Notes under the pieces: model-generated
What the model saw: only the letters and a program-made list of their open reading frames with translations
Database searches by the model: none
Told to the model about the DNA's origin: nothing
Source of the DNA: Undibacterium sp.
GTDB lineage: Bacteria; Pseudomonadota; Gammaproteobacteria; Burkholderiales; Burkholderiaceae_D
Length of the DNA: 64,000 nt
Reading direction: 5' to 3'
Assembly (NCBI RefSeq): GCF_030651495.1
Contig: NZ_JAUSFI010000072.1
Span: 1 to 64,000, forward strand
Translations under genes and position numbers: made by a program
Shown here: in pieces, positions 1 to 9,711 of the stretch
Layout: each line of letters starts with the position of its first letter
How positions within the stretch are numbered: position 1 is the stretch's first letter

Positions 1-67
1 CTTCTCGCTGTGCCAGAGACAGGGCTTCAAGCTCCATTTCCAACCAGTGAAATGTGTCTATATCCAT
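1..67 (-). CDS. Unrecognised protein, N-terminus only (runs off the left edge)
   Basis: Only the first 22 codons are inside the window, reading leftward from an ATG at 67. The visible residues (MDIDTFHWLEMELEAL...) are acidic and look helical, with no signal peptide. A GTGGAG Shine-Dalgarno sits about 8 bases upstream of the ATG, which is why I accept this as a real start. I do not recognise the family from so short a piece. A copy of the TATACTGGGGTGG repeat (148-240) lies about 80 bases upstream and could overlap its promoter. Confidence 0.6.
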   Translation of the reverse strand, partial: MDIDTFHWLEMELEALSLAQRE

Positions 68-147
68 GATGTGTCTCCACTTGTCTTTGCTTAATCTCTA
101 GTATAGAAGACACTTATCAACAGTCAATCTGAACATAGCCGCCACGT

Positions 148-240
148 TCATATACTCCCCTATTTTTCATTAAAAACACCCTCTTTTGCGCATACAAATA
201 GAGCGCGATAAAAATATACTGGGGTGGGGTATATTTCATC
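148..240 (+). repeat. Dispersed TATACTGGGGTGG element, copy 1
   Basis: About 93 bp, closely matched by 54214-54303 and in part by 49869-49886. The left end carries CATATACTCCCC and the right end TATACTGGGGTGGGGTATA (215-233), so the ends are imperfect inverted repeats of ATATACYCCCC. The interior CTTTTGCGCAT...AATAGAGC is shared with copy 2. The right end resembles operators of the CsoR/RcnR/FrmR family (G-tract flanked by TA-rich arms), but the dispersed copies argue for a repeat element that may or may not be a binding site. Confidence 0.65.
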
Positions 241-342
241 AATGCCTATTCTCATCGTTTTAGCAATCCGCGCCAGCATTGCACTCCAGCGATGAAGCCA
301 GACTTCAAGAGTAAAAAAAATAGCAAATATAGATGCATGCAT

Positions 343-375
343 AAAAAAAGCCCGAATTCACATTCGGGCTTTTTT
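343..375 (-). terminator. Rho-independent terminator downstream of clpA
   Basis: GCCCGAAT (350-357) pairs with ATTCGGGC (362-369) around a 4-nt loop, with A and T tracts on both sides, so it can act in either direction. It lies 28 bases past the clpA stop codon. The rest of 68-402 holds the repeat at 148-240 and nothing else recognisable. Confidence 0.85.
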
Positions 376-402
376 GTTGGCAATGAGCATAGGCTCAAGA
401 AT

Positions 403-2703
403 TTATTCCACTTCCACCACTTCCTGCGATGCCGTTGGCGGCGTAGTATCCCCTTCCAGAAATTCCAGTTTTACCTGGTCATTTTCATCCAGGTCAACCA
501 CAACCCGGCCGCCAGTAACCAGCTTGCCGAACAGGAGTTCGTCTGCCAGCGCCTTGCGTATCATGTCCTGGATCAGGCGCGCCATCGGTCTGGCACCCAT
601 CAATGGATCGAAACCTTTTTTACCCAGGAACTTGCGCAGATTATCGGTGAAGGTCGCCTCGACTTTTTTCTCATGCAATTGCTCTTCCAGCTGCATGAGG
701 AACTTGTCAACCACGCGCAAGATGATTTCTTCATCCAGTGCACGGAAGCTGATAATGGCATCCAGGCGATTGCGGAACTCTGGCGTAAACATGCGTTTGA
801 TGTCGATCATCTCGTCACCGGCTTCTTTGCTATTGCTAAAGCCTATCGAACGTTTTTGCAGGCTCTCGGCACCGGCATTGGTTGTCATGATGATGATGAC
901 GTTACGGAAATCCGCCTTACGTCCGTTGTTGTCAGTCAGCGTGCCATGATCCATCACCTGCAACAAGATGTTAAACACATCTGGATGCGCTTTCTCGATT
1001 TCATCGAGCAACAGCACCGCATGCGGCTTCTTGTTGATGGCTTCAGTCAATAAACCGCCCTGATCAAAGCCGACATAACCTGGCGGCGCACCGATCAGAC
1101 GGCTGACCGCATGACGCTCCATGTATTCAGACATATCAAAGCGGATCAGCTCTATCCCGAGCGTGAACGCCAGTTGCTTGGCCACTTCCGTCTTGCCGAC
1201 ACCGGTAGGTCCGGAGAACAGGAAGGAGCCGATCGGCTTATCCGTTTTACCCAAACCGGCACGCGCCATCTTGATCGAGGACGCTAGCGCTTCAATCGCC
1301 GGCTCTTGACCAAAGACAACGTTTTTCAGATCGCGGTCGATCGTCTGCAGCTTGCTGCGATCATCCTGATTGACAGTCTGCGGCGGAATCCGCGCAATCT
1401 TGGCAATAATGTCTTCGATATCCGCTTTACCGATAGTCTTCTTTTGCTTTGATTTCGGCAAGATACGCTGCGCCGCGCCAGCCTCGTCGATCACGTCAAT
1501 CGCCTTGTCAGGCAAATGCCGGTCGTTGATAAAGCGTGCGGACAACTCGGCCGCGGTGGTCAGCGCCGATGCAGTGTACTTGACGTTATGGTGCTCTTCA
1601 AATTTCGATTTCAGTCCGCGCAAAATCTGTACGGTTTGCTCTACCGTCGGCTCGTTGACATCGATTTTCTGGAAACGACGTGCCAGTGCGTGGTCTTTTT
1701 CGAACACGCCACGGTATTCGGTATAGGTAGTCGCACCGATGCACTTGAGCTGGCCATTTGACAGCGCCGGCTTCAAGAGATTGGACGCATCCAGTGTACC
1801 GCCGGAAGCCGAACCGGCACCGATAATCGTATGGATTTCGTCAATAAACAAAATGCCATTCGGGGTATCCTTAAGCTGTTTCAACACACCTTTCAGGCGC
1901 AATTCAAAATCGCCGCGGTATTTGGTTCCGGCCAGCAAGGCACCCATATCCAGCGAATAGACAATCGATTCCTGCAAGATATCAGGAACAGCACCCTGGG
2001 TAATCCGCCATGCCAGGCCTTCAGCGATGGCCGTTTTACCGACGCCGGCTTCACCGACCAACAGCGGATTATTTTTGCGTCGGCGACATAAAATCTGGAT
2101 CACGCGTTCGACTTCACTGTCGCGCCCGATCAAAGGGTCAATCCGGCCTTCGGCAGCGGCTTTATTCAGATTTTGGGTAAATTGGTCAAGCGGACTTTCT
2201 TTCGCCTGATTTTCTGCCTGCACCTCATCAATGCCATCCGGTGATTTTTGCGGCTCACTCAGATTATCCTTGCGTACGCCATGCGAAATAAAGTTGACGA
2301 CATCAAGACGGGTGACGCCTTGCTGATGCAGGTAATACACCGCATGCGAATCTTTCTCGCCAAAAATCGCCACCAGTACATTGGCACCGGTCACTTCTTT
2401 TTTGCCATTGGATGCCGATTGCACGTGCATGATGGCGCGCTGTATCACACGCTGAAAGCCCAGTGTAGGCTGAGTATCGACTTCGCCGGTACCTTGTACC
2501 GTAGGCGTGTTATCGCTAATGAAATTACTCAGGGTTTTGCGCAAATCTTCAATATTCACAGCGCAAGCACGCATCACTTCAGCAGCAGAGGGGTTATCCA
2601 GCAGCGCCAGTAATAAATGTTCTACCGTGATGAACTCATAACGTGCTTGTCTGGCCTCGACAAAAGCCATATGCAAACTTACTTCTAATTCTTGCGCAAT
2701 CAT
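403..2703 (-). CDS. clpA: ATP-dependent Clp protease ATP-binding subunit ClpA
   Basis: Hexameric AAA+ unfoldase that feeds substrates, including N-degron proteins delivered by ClpS, into the ClpP peptidase in the cytoplasm. About 766 residues, normal for ClpA. An N-terminal Clp repeat domain (about 1-140) is followed by two AAA+ modules: Walker A GEAGVGKT at 217-224 and GPTGVGKT near residue 500, with LFIDEIH and [11 protein letters not shown] Walker B motifs. The start was moved inside the ORF to MIAQELEV (ATG at 2703), because this ATG overlaps the clpS stop as ATGA and gives the usual ClpA N-terminus. Translational coupling to clpS is therefore likely. A terminator follows the gene. Confidence 0.97.
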   Translation of the reverse strand: MIAQELEVSLHMAFVEARQARYEFITVEHLLLALLDNPSAAEVMRACAVNIEDLRKTLSNFISDNTPTVQGTGEVDTQPTLGFQRVIQRAIMHVQSASNGKKEVTGANVLVAIFGEKDSHAVYYLHQQGVTRLDVVNFISHGVRKDNLSEPQKSPDGIDEVQAENQAKESPLDQFTQNLNKAAAEGRIDPLIGRDSEVERVIQILCRRRKNNPLLVGEAGVGKTAIAEGLAWRITQGAVPDILQESIVYSLDMGALLAGTKYRGDFELRLKGVLKQLKDTPNGILFIDEIHTIIGAGSASGGTLDASNLLKPALSNGQLKCIGATTYTEYRGVFEKDHALARRFQKIDVNEPTVEQTVQILRGLKSKFEEHHNVKYTASALTTAAELSARFINDRHLPDKAIDVIDEAGAAQRILPKSKQKKTIGKADIEDIIAKIARIPPQTVNQDDRSKLQTIDRDLKNVVFGQEPAIEALASSIKMARAGLGKTDKPIGSFLFSGPTGVGKTEVAKQLAFTLGIELIRFDMSEYMERHAVSRLIGAPPGYVGFDQGGLLTEAINKKPHAVLLLDEIEKAHPDVFNILLQVMDHGTLTDNNGRKADFRNVIIIMTTNAGAESLQKRSIGFSNSKEAGDEMIDIKRMFTPEFRNRLDAIISFRALDEEIILRVVDKFLMQLEEQLHEKKVEATFTDNLRKFLGKKGFDPLMGARPMARLIQDMIRKALADELLFGKLVTGGRVVVDLDENDQVKLEFLEGDTTPPTASQEVVEVE

Positions 2704-3008
2704 ACTTCCTCCATCACACATTGCAGGGGATGTCCTGCTTTACGAGCGTGCGTCAAAACCAACTCAACTTTGGTCAAAGCGATATCCTTCGAATACACGC
2801 CACAAATGCCTTTACCATCTCTGTGCACCTTCAGCATGATTTGCATCGCCGTTTCCCTATCTTTATTAAAGTACTCCTGAATAATCGACACAACAAATTC
2901 CATTGGCGTGTAATCATCATTGAGTAGCGTTACCTGAAACATGGACGGCGGCTTCAGCTTTTGCGCCTGCCGCTCCAGTATCGTACCGTTTTCGTGCTTG
3001 TTTCCCAT
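2700..3008 (-). CDS. clpS: ATP-dependent Clp protease adaptor ClpS
   Basis: Adaptor that binds N-degron substrates and the ClpA N-domain. The 102-residue protein has the family core: [20 protein letters not shown], then the H..G and C.VY...IA elements, and [18 protein letters not shown] near the C-terminus. It overlaps clpA by 4 bases (ATGA), forming the classic clpS-clpA operon. It is divergent from the cold-shock gene, with a 332-base spacer between them. Confidence 0.96.
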   Translation of the reverse strand: MGNKHENGTILERQAQKLKPPSMFQVTLLNDDYTPMEFVVSIIQEYFNKDRETAMQIMLKVHRDGKGICGVYSKDIALTKVELVLTHARKAGHPLQCVMEEV

Positions 3009-3228
3009 ACGTCTATTCTAGTACGTTGATTCAATCGAGAGTCAAATATTAAACGAATAAAAGAAGCATAATTTCTGCTTATTTCAAATGTTACGCGTTT
3101 TCTACATTTCTCGCAGATGGAGCTTTAATCCCACAGATCAAGTCTGCGTATTAAGTAAAAATACAACAATGATACAAATGCAATAAAATTAACTTGACTT
3201 TAGTATTTATTCCGCCAAGAATGGTATT

Positions 3229-3250
3229 TATTGACAAGTATTTGTCAATA
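3229..3250. promoter_or_regulatory. 22-bp inverted repeat in the csp leader/promoter region
   Basis: TATTGACAA-GTAT-TTGTCAATA is a perfect 9-bp inverted repeat about 90 bases before the cold-shock ATG. It contains a TTGACA that could serve as a -35 box, though I see no convincing -10 at the right distance. It could be an operator, or a hairpin in a long cold-shock leader. The remainder of 3009-3340 is AT-rich and must hold the divergent clpS promoter, but I cannot place one firmly. Confidence 0.35.
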
Positions 3251-3340
3251 TGAAGTGAGCAAGTTAAGGGAGAGGTAGCGTTTTGCTAGGTTTCTTGCTT
3301 TTACGGCTCGTGTGATTAGTTTATATTTGAAAGATGCATT

Positions 3341-3544
3341 ATGGCAACAGGTACCGTAAAGTGGTTCAATGATTCCAAAGGTTTCGGCTTCATCACTCCT
3401 GATGACGGCGGTGAAGATTTATTCGCCCACTTCTCAGCAATCCAGATGAATGGCTTCAAGACTCTCAAAGAAGGTCAAAAAGTTCAGTTCGAAGTCACGC
3501 AAGGCCCTAAAGGCAAGCAAGCTTCAAACATTCAGAATCCTTAA
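3341..3544 (+). CDS. Cold-shock protein (CspA family)
   Basis: A 67-residue OB-fold single-stranded nucleic-acid-binding protein acting as an RNA chaperone. It contains the RNP-1-like [11 protein letters not shown] and RNP-2-like DLFAHFSAI motifs and starts [10 protein letters not shown], as is typical. The gene is monocistronic: a long AT-rich leader precedes it and a strong terminator follows. Long 5' leaders are common in cold-inducible csp mRNAs, so regulation through leader structure is plausible but not shown. Confidence 0.95.
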   Translation: MATGTVKWFNDSKGFGFITPDDGGEDLFAHFSAIQMNGFKTLKEGQKVQFEVTQGPKGKQASNIQNP

Positions 3545-3576
3545 TTTATTCGACTTGTTCGATTAAATTTTGTGGT

Positions 3577-3605
3577 AAAGAACCCCGCTCTCGCGGGGTT
3601 CTTTT
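3577..3605 (+). terminator. Terminator of the cold-shock gene
   Basis: AGAACCCCGC pairs with GCGGGGTTCT around a TCTC loop, followed by TTTT. It begins about 33 bases past the csp stop codon. Confidence 0.9.
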
Positions 3606-3689
3606 CGTTTACATTCAAATTTTTGTTTTGGCAGCGCCTAAGTGAAAATACAATTCGGAAGATTCTATTTTTCCTTACCAAGTAAATCA

Positions 3690-5057
3690 ATGAAACTGCG
3701 CTACAAAATTATCATGTTTGCCATTACCCCATTGCTGTTGTCCTTTGCCGGCATTGCAGTCGCGGTATTCTATCAAGCGACCTTTCTCGCTAAACAGCAA
3801 CGCAATACGGTGGAGCAAGCCTATCTAGCCAGCAAAGAGGCGGAACTAAAGCACTACGTCACGCTAGGAACCGCTGCCATTGCCCATCTATACAACGCAG
3901 AGCAGCAAGACATAGCAAAACAGCTAGAGGCACAAAAAATCCTTGCCACGCTCGATTATGGCAATGATGGTTATTTTTTCATCTATGATATGCACGGCAA
4001 AAACCTGATGCACCCACGCCGCCCTGATTTGGTCGGGAGAGATTTGTGGAACATGGTAGATCCGGAAGGTAATTTCACCATACAAAGCTTGATCAACAAA
4101 GCGAAAGAAGGTGGCGGCGTGATTCGCTATTTATGGGAAAAACCATCCAGCCAAAAAGTAATTTTGAAACTGGGTTATGTGATTCCTTTAGAACGCTGGG
4201 GATGGATGCTCGGTACCGGTATCTATTTGGACGACGTCGATAGCGCATTAAACAAAATTGATATTCAGGTCGCCAGAAATATTCGAAATACAATGCTCTG
4301 GATCACAGGCATTGCCATTACCAGCGCACTGCTGATCGCCTTATCGGGACTGGCCTTGAATATCAGCGAATCACGGCTTGCCGAAGCCAAACTCAAAGTA
4401 CTGGCCCAAAGCGTGGTGCGCTCACAAGAAGACGAAAGAGCGCGCTTATCACGTGATTTACACGATGGCCTGAGCCAGTTATTAGTCTCCATCAAATTGC
4501 AAATAGAATCTGGCATGGCCAAGCTCGGTCAACAATGGCAAGTTTCCGATTCTGTTCGCCTGTCATTCACAAGAGCGACCAATCAACTCAATGATGCATT
4601 AAGCGAAGTTCGCAGAATTTCGCATGATTTACGCCCCGCTTTGCTGGATGATCTTGGTTTGGCCGCCGCGTTTAAACATCTCTCCGGCGAATTTGAAAGT
4701 GACTCAGGTTTGCCGATACAATTTGAATCTGATGGCGACTTCAGCATGCTCTCTGAGGTCAGCAACACGACTCTATTTAGAGTGGCACAAGAAGCCTTAA
4801 CCAACATACATAAACATGCTAAAAAAGTGACGCGGGTGCATATGCGCTTAACTAACGACGAACACTCAGTCACCCTCATCATCGCCGATAATGGAACTGG
4901 CTTTGATGTCGCTGGAATTGCCAAACACCCCAAACGCGGTATTGGCTTAAGCAATATGCGCGAGCGTCTCGCTACCGTCAACGGACAACTGGAATTGCAA
5001 TCGAACGGGAATGGCACTCAAGTGATTGCGCGCATCCCCTATGGAGAAATATCGTGA
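3690..5057 (+). CDS. Cache-domain sensor histidine kinase (NarL/HisKA_3 type)
   Basis: Membrane sensor kinase. From the chosen start (MKLRYKI, ATG 3690) it has a TM helix at about 5-30. A single periplasmic Cache domain follows (DYGNDGYFFIYD...HPRRPDLVG...GWMLGTGIYLDDVD), then a second TM at about 200-225. Next come a HisKA_3 dimerisation domain with the phosphoacceptor in RDLHDGLSQ (His258) and an HATPase domain (FRVAQEALTNIHKHA, IADNGTGFD). An upstream GTG at 3642 would add 16 residues, but MKLR..K is the usual beginning for this class and neither start has a clear SD. The stop overlaps the response regulator start (GTGA), so kinase and regulator are one coupled pair. The ligand is unknown; small organic acids are common for such Cache domains. 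Confidence 0.9.
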   Translation: MKLRYKIIMFAITPLLLSFAGIAVAVFYQATFLAKQQRNTVEQAYLASKEAELKHYVTLGTAAIAHLYNAEQQDIAKQLEAQKILATLDYGNDGYFFIYDMHGKNLMHPRRPDLVGRDLWNMVDPEGNFTIQSLINKAKEGGGVIRYLWEKPSSQKVILKLGYVIPLERWGWMLGTGIYLDDVDSALNKIDIQVARNIRNTMLWITGIAITSALLIALSGLALNISESRLAEAKLKVLAQSVVRSQEDERARLSRDLHDGLSQLLVSIKLQIESGMAKLGQQWQVSDSVRLSFTRATNQLNDALSEVRRISHDLRPALLDDLGLAAAFKHLSGEFESDSGLPIQFESDGDFSMLSEVSNTTLFRVAQEALTNIHKHAKKVTRVHMRLTNDEHSVTLIIADNGTGFDVAGIAKHPKRGIGLSNMRERLATVNGQLELQSNGNGTQVIARIPYGEIS

Positions 5058-5689
5058 ATCAGTTAGCCATCGTCCATTTATTGATCGTCGATGATCACCC
5101 GCTGGTGAGGGACGGGCTCAGGGCAAGGCTAGAAACCATACCGCATTTCAAAATTGCCGGAGAAGCAGGAAGCGCAGAAGATGCTCTGCAAATGGCCGCC
5201 AGGGTGCCGATCAATTTAATATTAATGGATATCAATCTTGGGAGTTCAAGCGGCATCACACTGACAGCACGCTTTACCAGAGAGTATCCAGATATCGCGA
5301 TCATCATGTTATCAATGCATGAAAAAGCCGAGTATGTGGCACAGGCAATTCAGGCGGGCGCGCGCGCGTATGTATTAAAAGATGCGCCAGCAGCGGAGAT
5401 TATTGACGCCATCGATAGCGTTATCGCTGGTAAAAATTATTTCAGCTCAGGTCTTCTGACGCAGTCTGAACAATTCCCGGAAAAACAAATCCCCACACAG
5501 ATTTTGACGCAAAGAGAATTATGTATACTAAAAAGCATCGCCACCGGTAAGTCCAACAAGCACATCGCCCGCGAATTGGATCTCAGCGTCAGGACCGTTG
5601 AAACACACAGGCTCAATATCAAACGCAAACTCAATATTGAAGGGCAAGCTGATCTGATTCGTTATGCGCTCACCCAAGTGATTTTATAA
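5054..5689 (+). CDS. NarL/LuxR-family response regulator
   Basis: A 211-residue DNA-binding regulator partnered with the kinase just upstream. The receiver domain has the acidic pair in LLIVDDHP, phosphoacceptor Asp59 (LILMDINLG) and the conserved Lys in YVLKDA. The C-terminal LuxR HTH reads LTQRELCILKSIATGKSNKHIA...SVRTVETH. It begins with GTG overlapping the kinase stop codon by 3 bases. Targets are unknown. Confidence 0.93.
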   Translation: MNQLAIVHLLIVDDHPLVRDGLRARLETIPHFKIAGEAGSAEDALQMAARVPINLILMDINLGSSSGITLTARFTREYPDIAIIMLSMHEKAEYVAQAIQAGARAYVLKDAPAAEIIDAIDSVIAGKNYFSSGLLTQSEQFPEKQIPTQILTQRELCILKSIATGKSNKHIARELDLSVRTVETHRLNIKRKLNIEGQADLIRYALTQVIL

Positions 5690-5746
5690 GCGCATAACAT
5701 ACACAGCAATTGGCGCCCGCCCACAAAACCCGTCAATGAAATTATT

Positions 5747-5784
5747 GCAAACAAAAAGAGCGCCGAAGCCCCCTTTTTGTTTGC
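5747..5784. terminator. Inverted repeat between the regulator gene and manC
   Basis: GCAAACAAAAAG and CTTTTTGTTTGC form a 12-bp stem around a 14-nt loop between two convergent genes. It is probably a bidirectional terminator, though the stem is AU-rich. Confidence 0.5.
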
Positions 5785-5821
5785 CGCCTTCGCTTTTCAG
5801 CGATGAACACATCACTAGTTT

Positions 5822-7240
5822 CTAAGTACGTTGATAGATATCCTCAAAACGCACGATATCATCTTCACCCAGATAGCTCCCCGATTGCACCTCGATCAAG
5901 TGCAAGGGCATCTTGCCCGGGTTTTCCAGCCGGTGATTTACACCGATGGGGATATAGGTAGATTCATTCTCAGTTAATAGCTTGACCACATCGCCACAGG
6001 TAACGCGCGCCGTACCGCTGACAACTACCCAGTGTTCGGCGCGATGATGATGCATTTGCAGAGAAAGTTTTTCACCGGGATTAACCGTGATCCGCTTCAC
6101 CTGAAAGCGGTCGCCAACATCGATACCCTCGTAACAACCCCAAGGCCGATACACACGGGTGTGGTTAATATGCTCGCTGCGCTTATTCTTTTTCAGATAA
6201 TCAACGATTTGCTTGACGCGCTGCACCTGGTCCTTGTGCGCCACCAAGACCGCATCATCAGTCTCTACCACCACCAGATCGCTTAAACCGATCACCGCCA
6301 CCATCCGGCTTTCGGCACGGATTAATGAATTTGTCACGCCGTCGGTATAAACGTCGCCACGCAGCACATTGCCTTGCGCATCCGATGGCTGGACTTCCCA
6401 CAGCGCCGACCACGAGCCGACGTCACTCCAGCCGATATCGGCCGGCACCACGACGGCGTGCCTGGTATGCTCCATCACGGCATAATCAATCGATTCTGAC
6501 GGGCAGGCGGCAAAAGAAGTCTCGTGCAAGCGACAAAAATCTAAATCACGATAGCCTTCACTGACCGCTTTTTTAGCGCATGCTGCGATGTCGGGGCGGA
6601 ATGTTTCCAGCTCTTCCAGATAACGCGCGGCACTGAATAAAAACATGCCGCTGTTCCACAGATAGCCCCCATCCGCGATAAAGGATACGGCCGTAGCCAG
6701 ATCTGGTTTCTCGACAAAACGCGCCACACTAAAGCAGCCATCCGAAGCTGGCACCGCGTCGCCACGGCAGATATAGCCATAACCGGTTTCTGGCCCGGAT
6801 GGCACGATACCAAAGGTGGCCAGCGACCCGGCTGCCACCGCACTGGCTGCACGCGCGATCGCCGCATGAAAAGCGGGCACATCCTCAATCACATGATCGG
6901 CAGGCAGTACCAGCATCACCGCGTCCAGGTCAGTCGCCAACAAGTAATGCGCCGCAGCAGCCACGGCCGGCGCGGTATTGCGCCCTTCTGGCTCGAGCAT
7001 GATACCCAGCGGGGTAATGCCGATCTGGCGCATCTGTTCGGCGATCATAAAGCGGTGCTCGTTACCACACACCATCAACGGCGGCATCAGATCAGCGGCG
7101 TCAGCCAGGCGCAGTGCCGTCTCTTGCAGCATGGTCTGGTCAGATACCAGAGCCAATAATTGCTTAGGTAAGGCGGCACGAGACAAGGGCCATAAACGGG
7201 TACCAGAACCGCCCGAAAGAATTACCGGATAAATTTTCAT
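5822..7240 (-). CDS. manC: Mannose-1-phosphate guanylyltransferase / mannose-6-phosphate isomerase
   Basis: Makes GDP-mannose from mannose-1-phosphate and GTP; the C-terminal cupin domain supplies phosphomannose isomerase activity in bifunctional members. The 472 residues match the usual length. N-terminal nucleotidyltransferase signature ILSGGSGTRLWPLSR; FVEKPD and YLWNSGMF in the middle; C-terminal cupin with RPWGCYEGID and LSLQMHHHRAEHW. Its ATG overlaps the upstream pyrophosphorylase stop (ATGA), so the two are co-translated. It supplies precursors for exopolysaccharide or LPS sugars in the same cluster as galE and wecB. Confidence 0.95.
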   Translation of the reverse strand: MKIYPVILSGGSGTRLWPLSRAALPKQLLALVSDQTMLQETALRLADAADLMPPLMVCGNEHRFMIAEQMRQIGITPLGIMLEPEGRNTAPAVAAAAHYLLATDLDAVMLVLPADHVIEDVPAFHAAIARAASAVAAGSLATFGIVPSGPETGYGYICRGDAVPASDGCFSVARFVEKPDLATAVSFIADGGYLWNSGMFLFSAARYLEELETFRPDIAACAKKAVSEGYRDLDFCRLHETSFAACPSESIDYAVMEHTRHAVVVPADIGWSDVGSWSALWEVQPSDAQGNVLRGDVYTDGVTNSLIRAESRMVAVIGLSDLVVVETDDAVLVAHKDQVQRVKQIVDYLKKNKRSEHINHTRVYRPWGCYEGIDVGDRFQVKRITVNPGEKLSLQMHHHRAEHWVVVSGTARVTCGDVVKLLTENESTYIPIGVNHRLENPGKMPLHLIEVQSGSYLGEDDIVRFEDIYQRT

Positions 7241-8391
7241 TCGACGCTTACCTTTCTTTTTTCAACCACACATTCCGAGGTAATACTGCGTCGATCACGC
7301 GCATTGCCCCAATCTTTCGTCGCCAGTTCTGATACATGCAGCATGTTACCGTTACGGTCTACGCTATATTCCTTGAAGACGATTTTTTCTTCAAGATGCA
7401 CATCGGCGGCAATCCGCGTGTATTCAAACAGCACGCTACGCACCACATGGGCACCGGCACAAATATGGCTGCCGTGGCCGATCCACGTTGGGCCGACGAT
7501 CTTGCAACCGGCCTCGATATGCGTACCCGCGCCGATATACACCGGCCCTTCTATCACTGTGCCTTCCCAATCGATGCGGGTATTGAGACCGGCCCAGATA
7601 CCCTCCTCTATTTGTATTCCTGGAATGCTCATCTGTGCCAGGCCACCCATCATTACACTTTGGGATACCGACCAAAAATCTTTCACGCTGCCGATATCAA
7701 TCCAGTTAAATTTACGGTTCTGGGCAAAAAACGGTATACCTTTTTCTACCAGCAAGGGGAAAAGTTCAGAACCGATATCGAACACCGTATCGACCGGGAT
7801 CAGATCAAGCACTTCTGGCTCAAAAATATAGATGCCCGTACTGGCACGATTTGACAGTGCCTTATCCTGCTGCGGTTTTTCCTGAAAAGCCTGAATACGG
7901 CCATTTGCGTCCGTCACTACCACACCGTAGTCTGAGACTTTGTCCCATGGCACTTCTTTGGTAATAATGCTCGCCAGCGCACCCTTGCGCTTATGCTCAA
8001 ACAAGGCCGATTGGATATCCAGATCGATGACCGCATCGCCACACATGACGATGGTCGTTTCGTCAAAGAACCCACCAAATTCCTGTATCTTTTTCATCCC
8101 GCCGGCAGAGCCCAGCGGCTGCGGCACTACCTCGCCTTCATCATTGGTATAGCCTTCAAACGAGTAACCTATCTGCACGCCAAACTGATGGCCATCGCCA
8201 AAGTATTCTTCGATTTTCTCATGCAGATAACTGACATTGACCATGATATCGCGCACGCCATACTTGGCTAAATGCTCGATCAGGTAAGCCATGACCGGCT
8301 TGCCGAGAATAGGAATCATCGGCTTAGGTAAATCGTAAGTCAGGGGCCGAACGCGAGTACCTTTACCCGCCGCTAAAATCATGGCTTTCAT
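7237..8391 (-). CDS. NDP-sugar pyrophosphorylase (mannose-1-phosphate guanylyltransferase-like, with left-handed beta-helix)
   Basis: A 384-residue nucleotidyltransferase with the start motif MILAAGKGTRVRPLT and LPKPMIPILGKPV. It has a catalytic-core Asp (VMCGDAVIDLD) and a C-terminal hexapeptide-repeat region (GAGTHIEAGCKIVGP, GHGSHICAGAHV). This resembles the GCD1/GMPP-like family. The exact sugar (mannose or glucose) cannot be read from sequence alone. The overlap with manC suggests GDP-mannose chemistry, but two guanylyltransferases in a row would be redundant, so another NDP-sugar is possible. A palindromic repeat (8483-8541) lies just upstream. Confidence 0.88.
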   Translation of the reverse strand: MKAMILAAGKGTRVRPLTYDLPKPMIPILGKPVMAYLIEHLAKYGVRDIMVNVSYLHEKIEEYFGDGHQFGVQIGYSFEGYTNDEGEVVPQPLGSAGGMKKIQEFGGFFDETTIVMCGDAVIDLDIQSALFEHKRKGALASIITKEVPWDKVSDYGVVVTDANGRIQAFQEKPQQDKALSNRASTGIYIFEPEVLDLIPVDTVFDIGSELFPLLVEKGIPFFAQNRKFNWIDIGSVKDFWSVSQSVMMGGLAQMSIPGIQIEEGIWAGLNTRIDWEGTVIEGPVYIGAGTHIEAGCKIVGPTWIGHGSHICAGAHVVRSVLFEYTRIAADVHLEEKIVFKEYSVDRNGNMLHVSELATKDWGNARDRRSITSECVVEKRKVSVE

Positions 8392-8482
8392 CGTATCTTC
8401 TGTAAAGATTGAACATTTTTATTGGAATGACATCACCCAATACATGTCCAAGTAAATTCTGTAAAAAATGGGCCGCCCCAGC

Positions 8483-8541
8483 GCGCATAGCCCATGCGGG
8501 TTTCAGGGCATATGCCGCCAGGACCCGCATGGGCTATGCGC
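8483..8541. repeat. CATGCGGGTT palindromic repeat, copy A
   Basis: A 59-bp near-perfect palindrome: GCGCATAGCCCATGCGGGT... pairs with ...ACCCGCATGGGCTATGCGC across a GGCATATGCC centre. It lies between the co-directional galE and NDP-sugar pyrophosphorylase genes. Related copies are at 18915-18973, 30951-31010 and 45439-45498. This is a REP-like intergenic hairpin family. Confidence 0.9.
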
Positions 8542-8582
8542 CTCAGGGCATGCCCCTCCAAAACCCGTATGAATACTGCGCA
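8542..8582. repeat. Half-copy of the CATGCGGGTT palindrome next to copy A
   Basis: CAGGGCATGCCC followed by AAACCCGTATGAATACTGCGC repeats the centre and one arm of the same palindrome, directly abutting copy A. It looks like a partial tandem duplicate or a second element that lost one arm. Confidence 0.65.
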
Positions 8583-8705
8583 CTGAGCCTGCACCTCATC
8601 AATATTGGCAAATCCAGACCCGCCAGAACGACTAACAACAAAATCCATCGCCAAGACACAGTTGAAATTATTTCATTAATAATACAAATAGGCAATTTCT
8701 ACCCT

Positions 8706-9707
8706 CTACTCTTTAGGCGAAGACTGCCAGCGCCAGGAATCGATGCACATTTGTTCGATATTTTTCTCGGCGCGCCAGCCCAGCTCACGCTCGGCCAGAC
8801 CCGGGTCGGCGTAGCAAGTGGCAATATCACCGGGGCGTCGCGCCACAATTTTATACGGTACCGCTTTGCCGCTGGCTTTCTCAAACGCGCGCACCATCTC
8901 TAACACGCTATTGCCACGCCCGGTACCCAAATTGTAGGTAAATACCCCCGGTTGTGCTGTCAGCTTATTGAGTGTCTTGACATGGCCAATCGCCAGATCC
9001 ACCACGTGAATATAATCGCGCATGCCAGTACCATCGACGGTAGCATAATCATCGCCATAGACCGACAAGAATTCACGCCGTCCGTCCGCCACCTGGGCAA
9101 CGTAAGGCAGGAGATTATTCGGGATGCCATTAGGCTCTTCACCGATCAAGCCGCTCTCATGCGCACCAACCGGATTAAAGTAACGCAACAAGGCAATGCG
9201 CCAGGCTGGATCAGCCCGCACCACATCACGCAACATCTCTTCCACCATCAACTTACTGCGGCCATACGGGTTAGTCGCCGACAGCGGGAAACATTCTAAA
9301 ATTGGCACCGTCGCCGGGTCACCATACACCGTAGCCGACGAGCTAAACACCAGCGTCTTCACGCCAAACTTTGCCATTACGCGAAACAGCACCAGACTGC
9401 CAGTCACATTATTATCGTAATACTGCAGCGGCTGCTCTACCGATTCGCCCACCGCTTTTAAACCAGCGAAGTGAATCACCGCATCAGGTTGATGCTCGGC
9501 AAACACAGTTTCAAGATTCACCTGATCACGCACGTCGACCTGGGCAAACGCAAACGGCTTACCGGAGATCTTTTTGACCCTATCAAGCACCGACAATTTG
9601 CTATTGCTCAGGTTATCGACAATCACCACCTCATGACCGGCACTGAGCAATTCAACGCAGGTATGCGAGCCGATATAGCCGGCCCCGCCGGTTACCAATA
9701 TTTTCAT
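8706..9707 (-). CDS. galE: UDP-glucose 4-epimerase GalE
   Basis: Interconverts UDP-glucose and UDP-galactose (or the GlcNAc/GalNAc pair) with bound NAD. The 333-residue short-chain dehydrogenase fold starts [19 protein letters not shown] (Rossmann GxxGxxG). It carries the catalytic Ser with [10 protein letters not shown] and the YGRSK (YxxxK) motif. The C-terminal [13 protein letters not shown] is typical of GalE. It belongs to the surface-sugar cluster, following wecB and a dehydrogenase remnant. Confidence 0.95.
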   Translation of the reverse strand: MKILVTGGAGYIGSHTCVELLSAGHEVVIVDNLSNSKLSVLDRVKKISGKPFAFAQVDVRDQVNLETVFAEHQPDAVIHFAGLKAVGESVEQPLQYYDNNVTGSLVLFRVMAKFGVKTLVFSSSATVYGDPATVPILECFPLSATNPYGRSKLMVEEMLRDVVRADPAWRIALLRYFNPVGAHESGLIGEEPNGIPNNLLPYVAQVADGRREFLSVYGDDYATVDGTGMRDYIHVVDLAIGHVKTLNKLTAQPGVFTYNLGTGRGNSVLEMVRAFEKASGKAVPYKIVARRPGDIATCYADPGLAERELGWRAEKNIEQMCIDSWRWQSSPKE

Positions 9708-9711
9708 GTAA

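Noticed and set aside
292-1053. 253-codon ORF and other long frames antisense to clpA
   Set aside because: Shadow frames of a well-supported gene; no signatures of their own.
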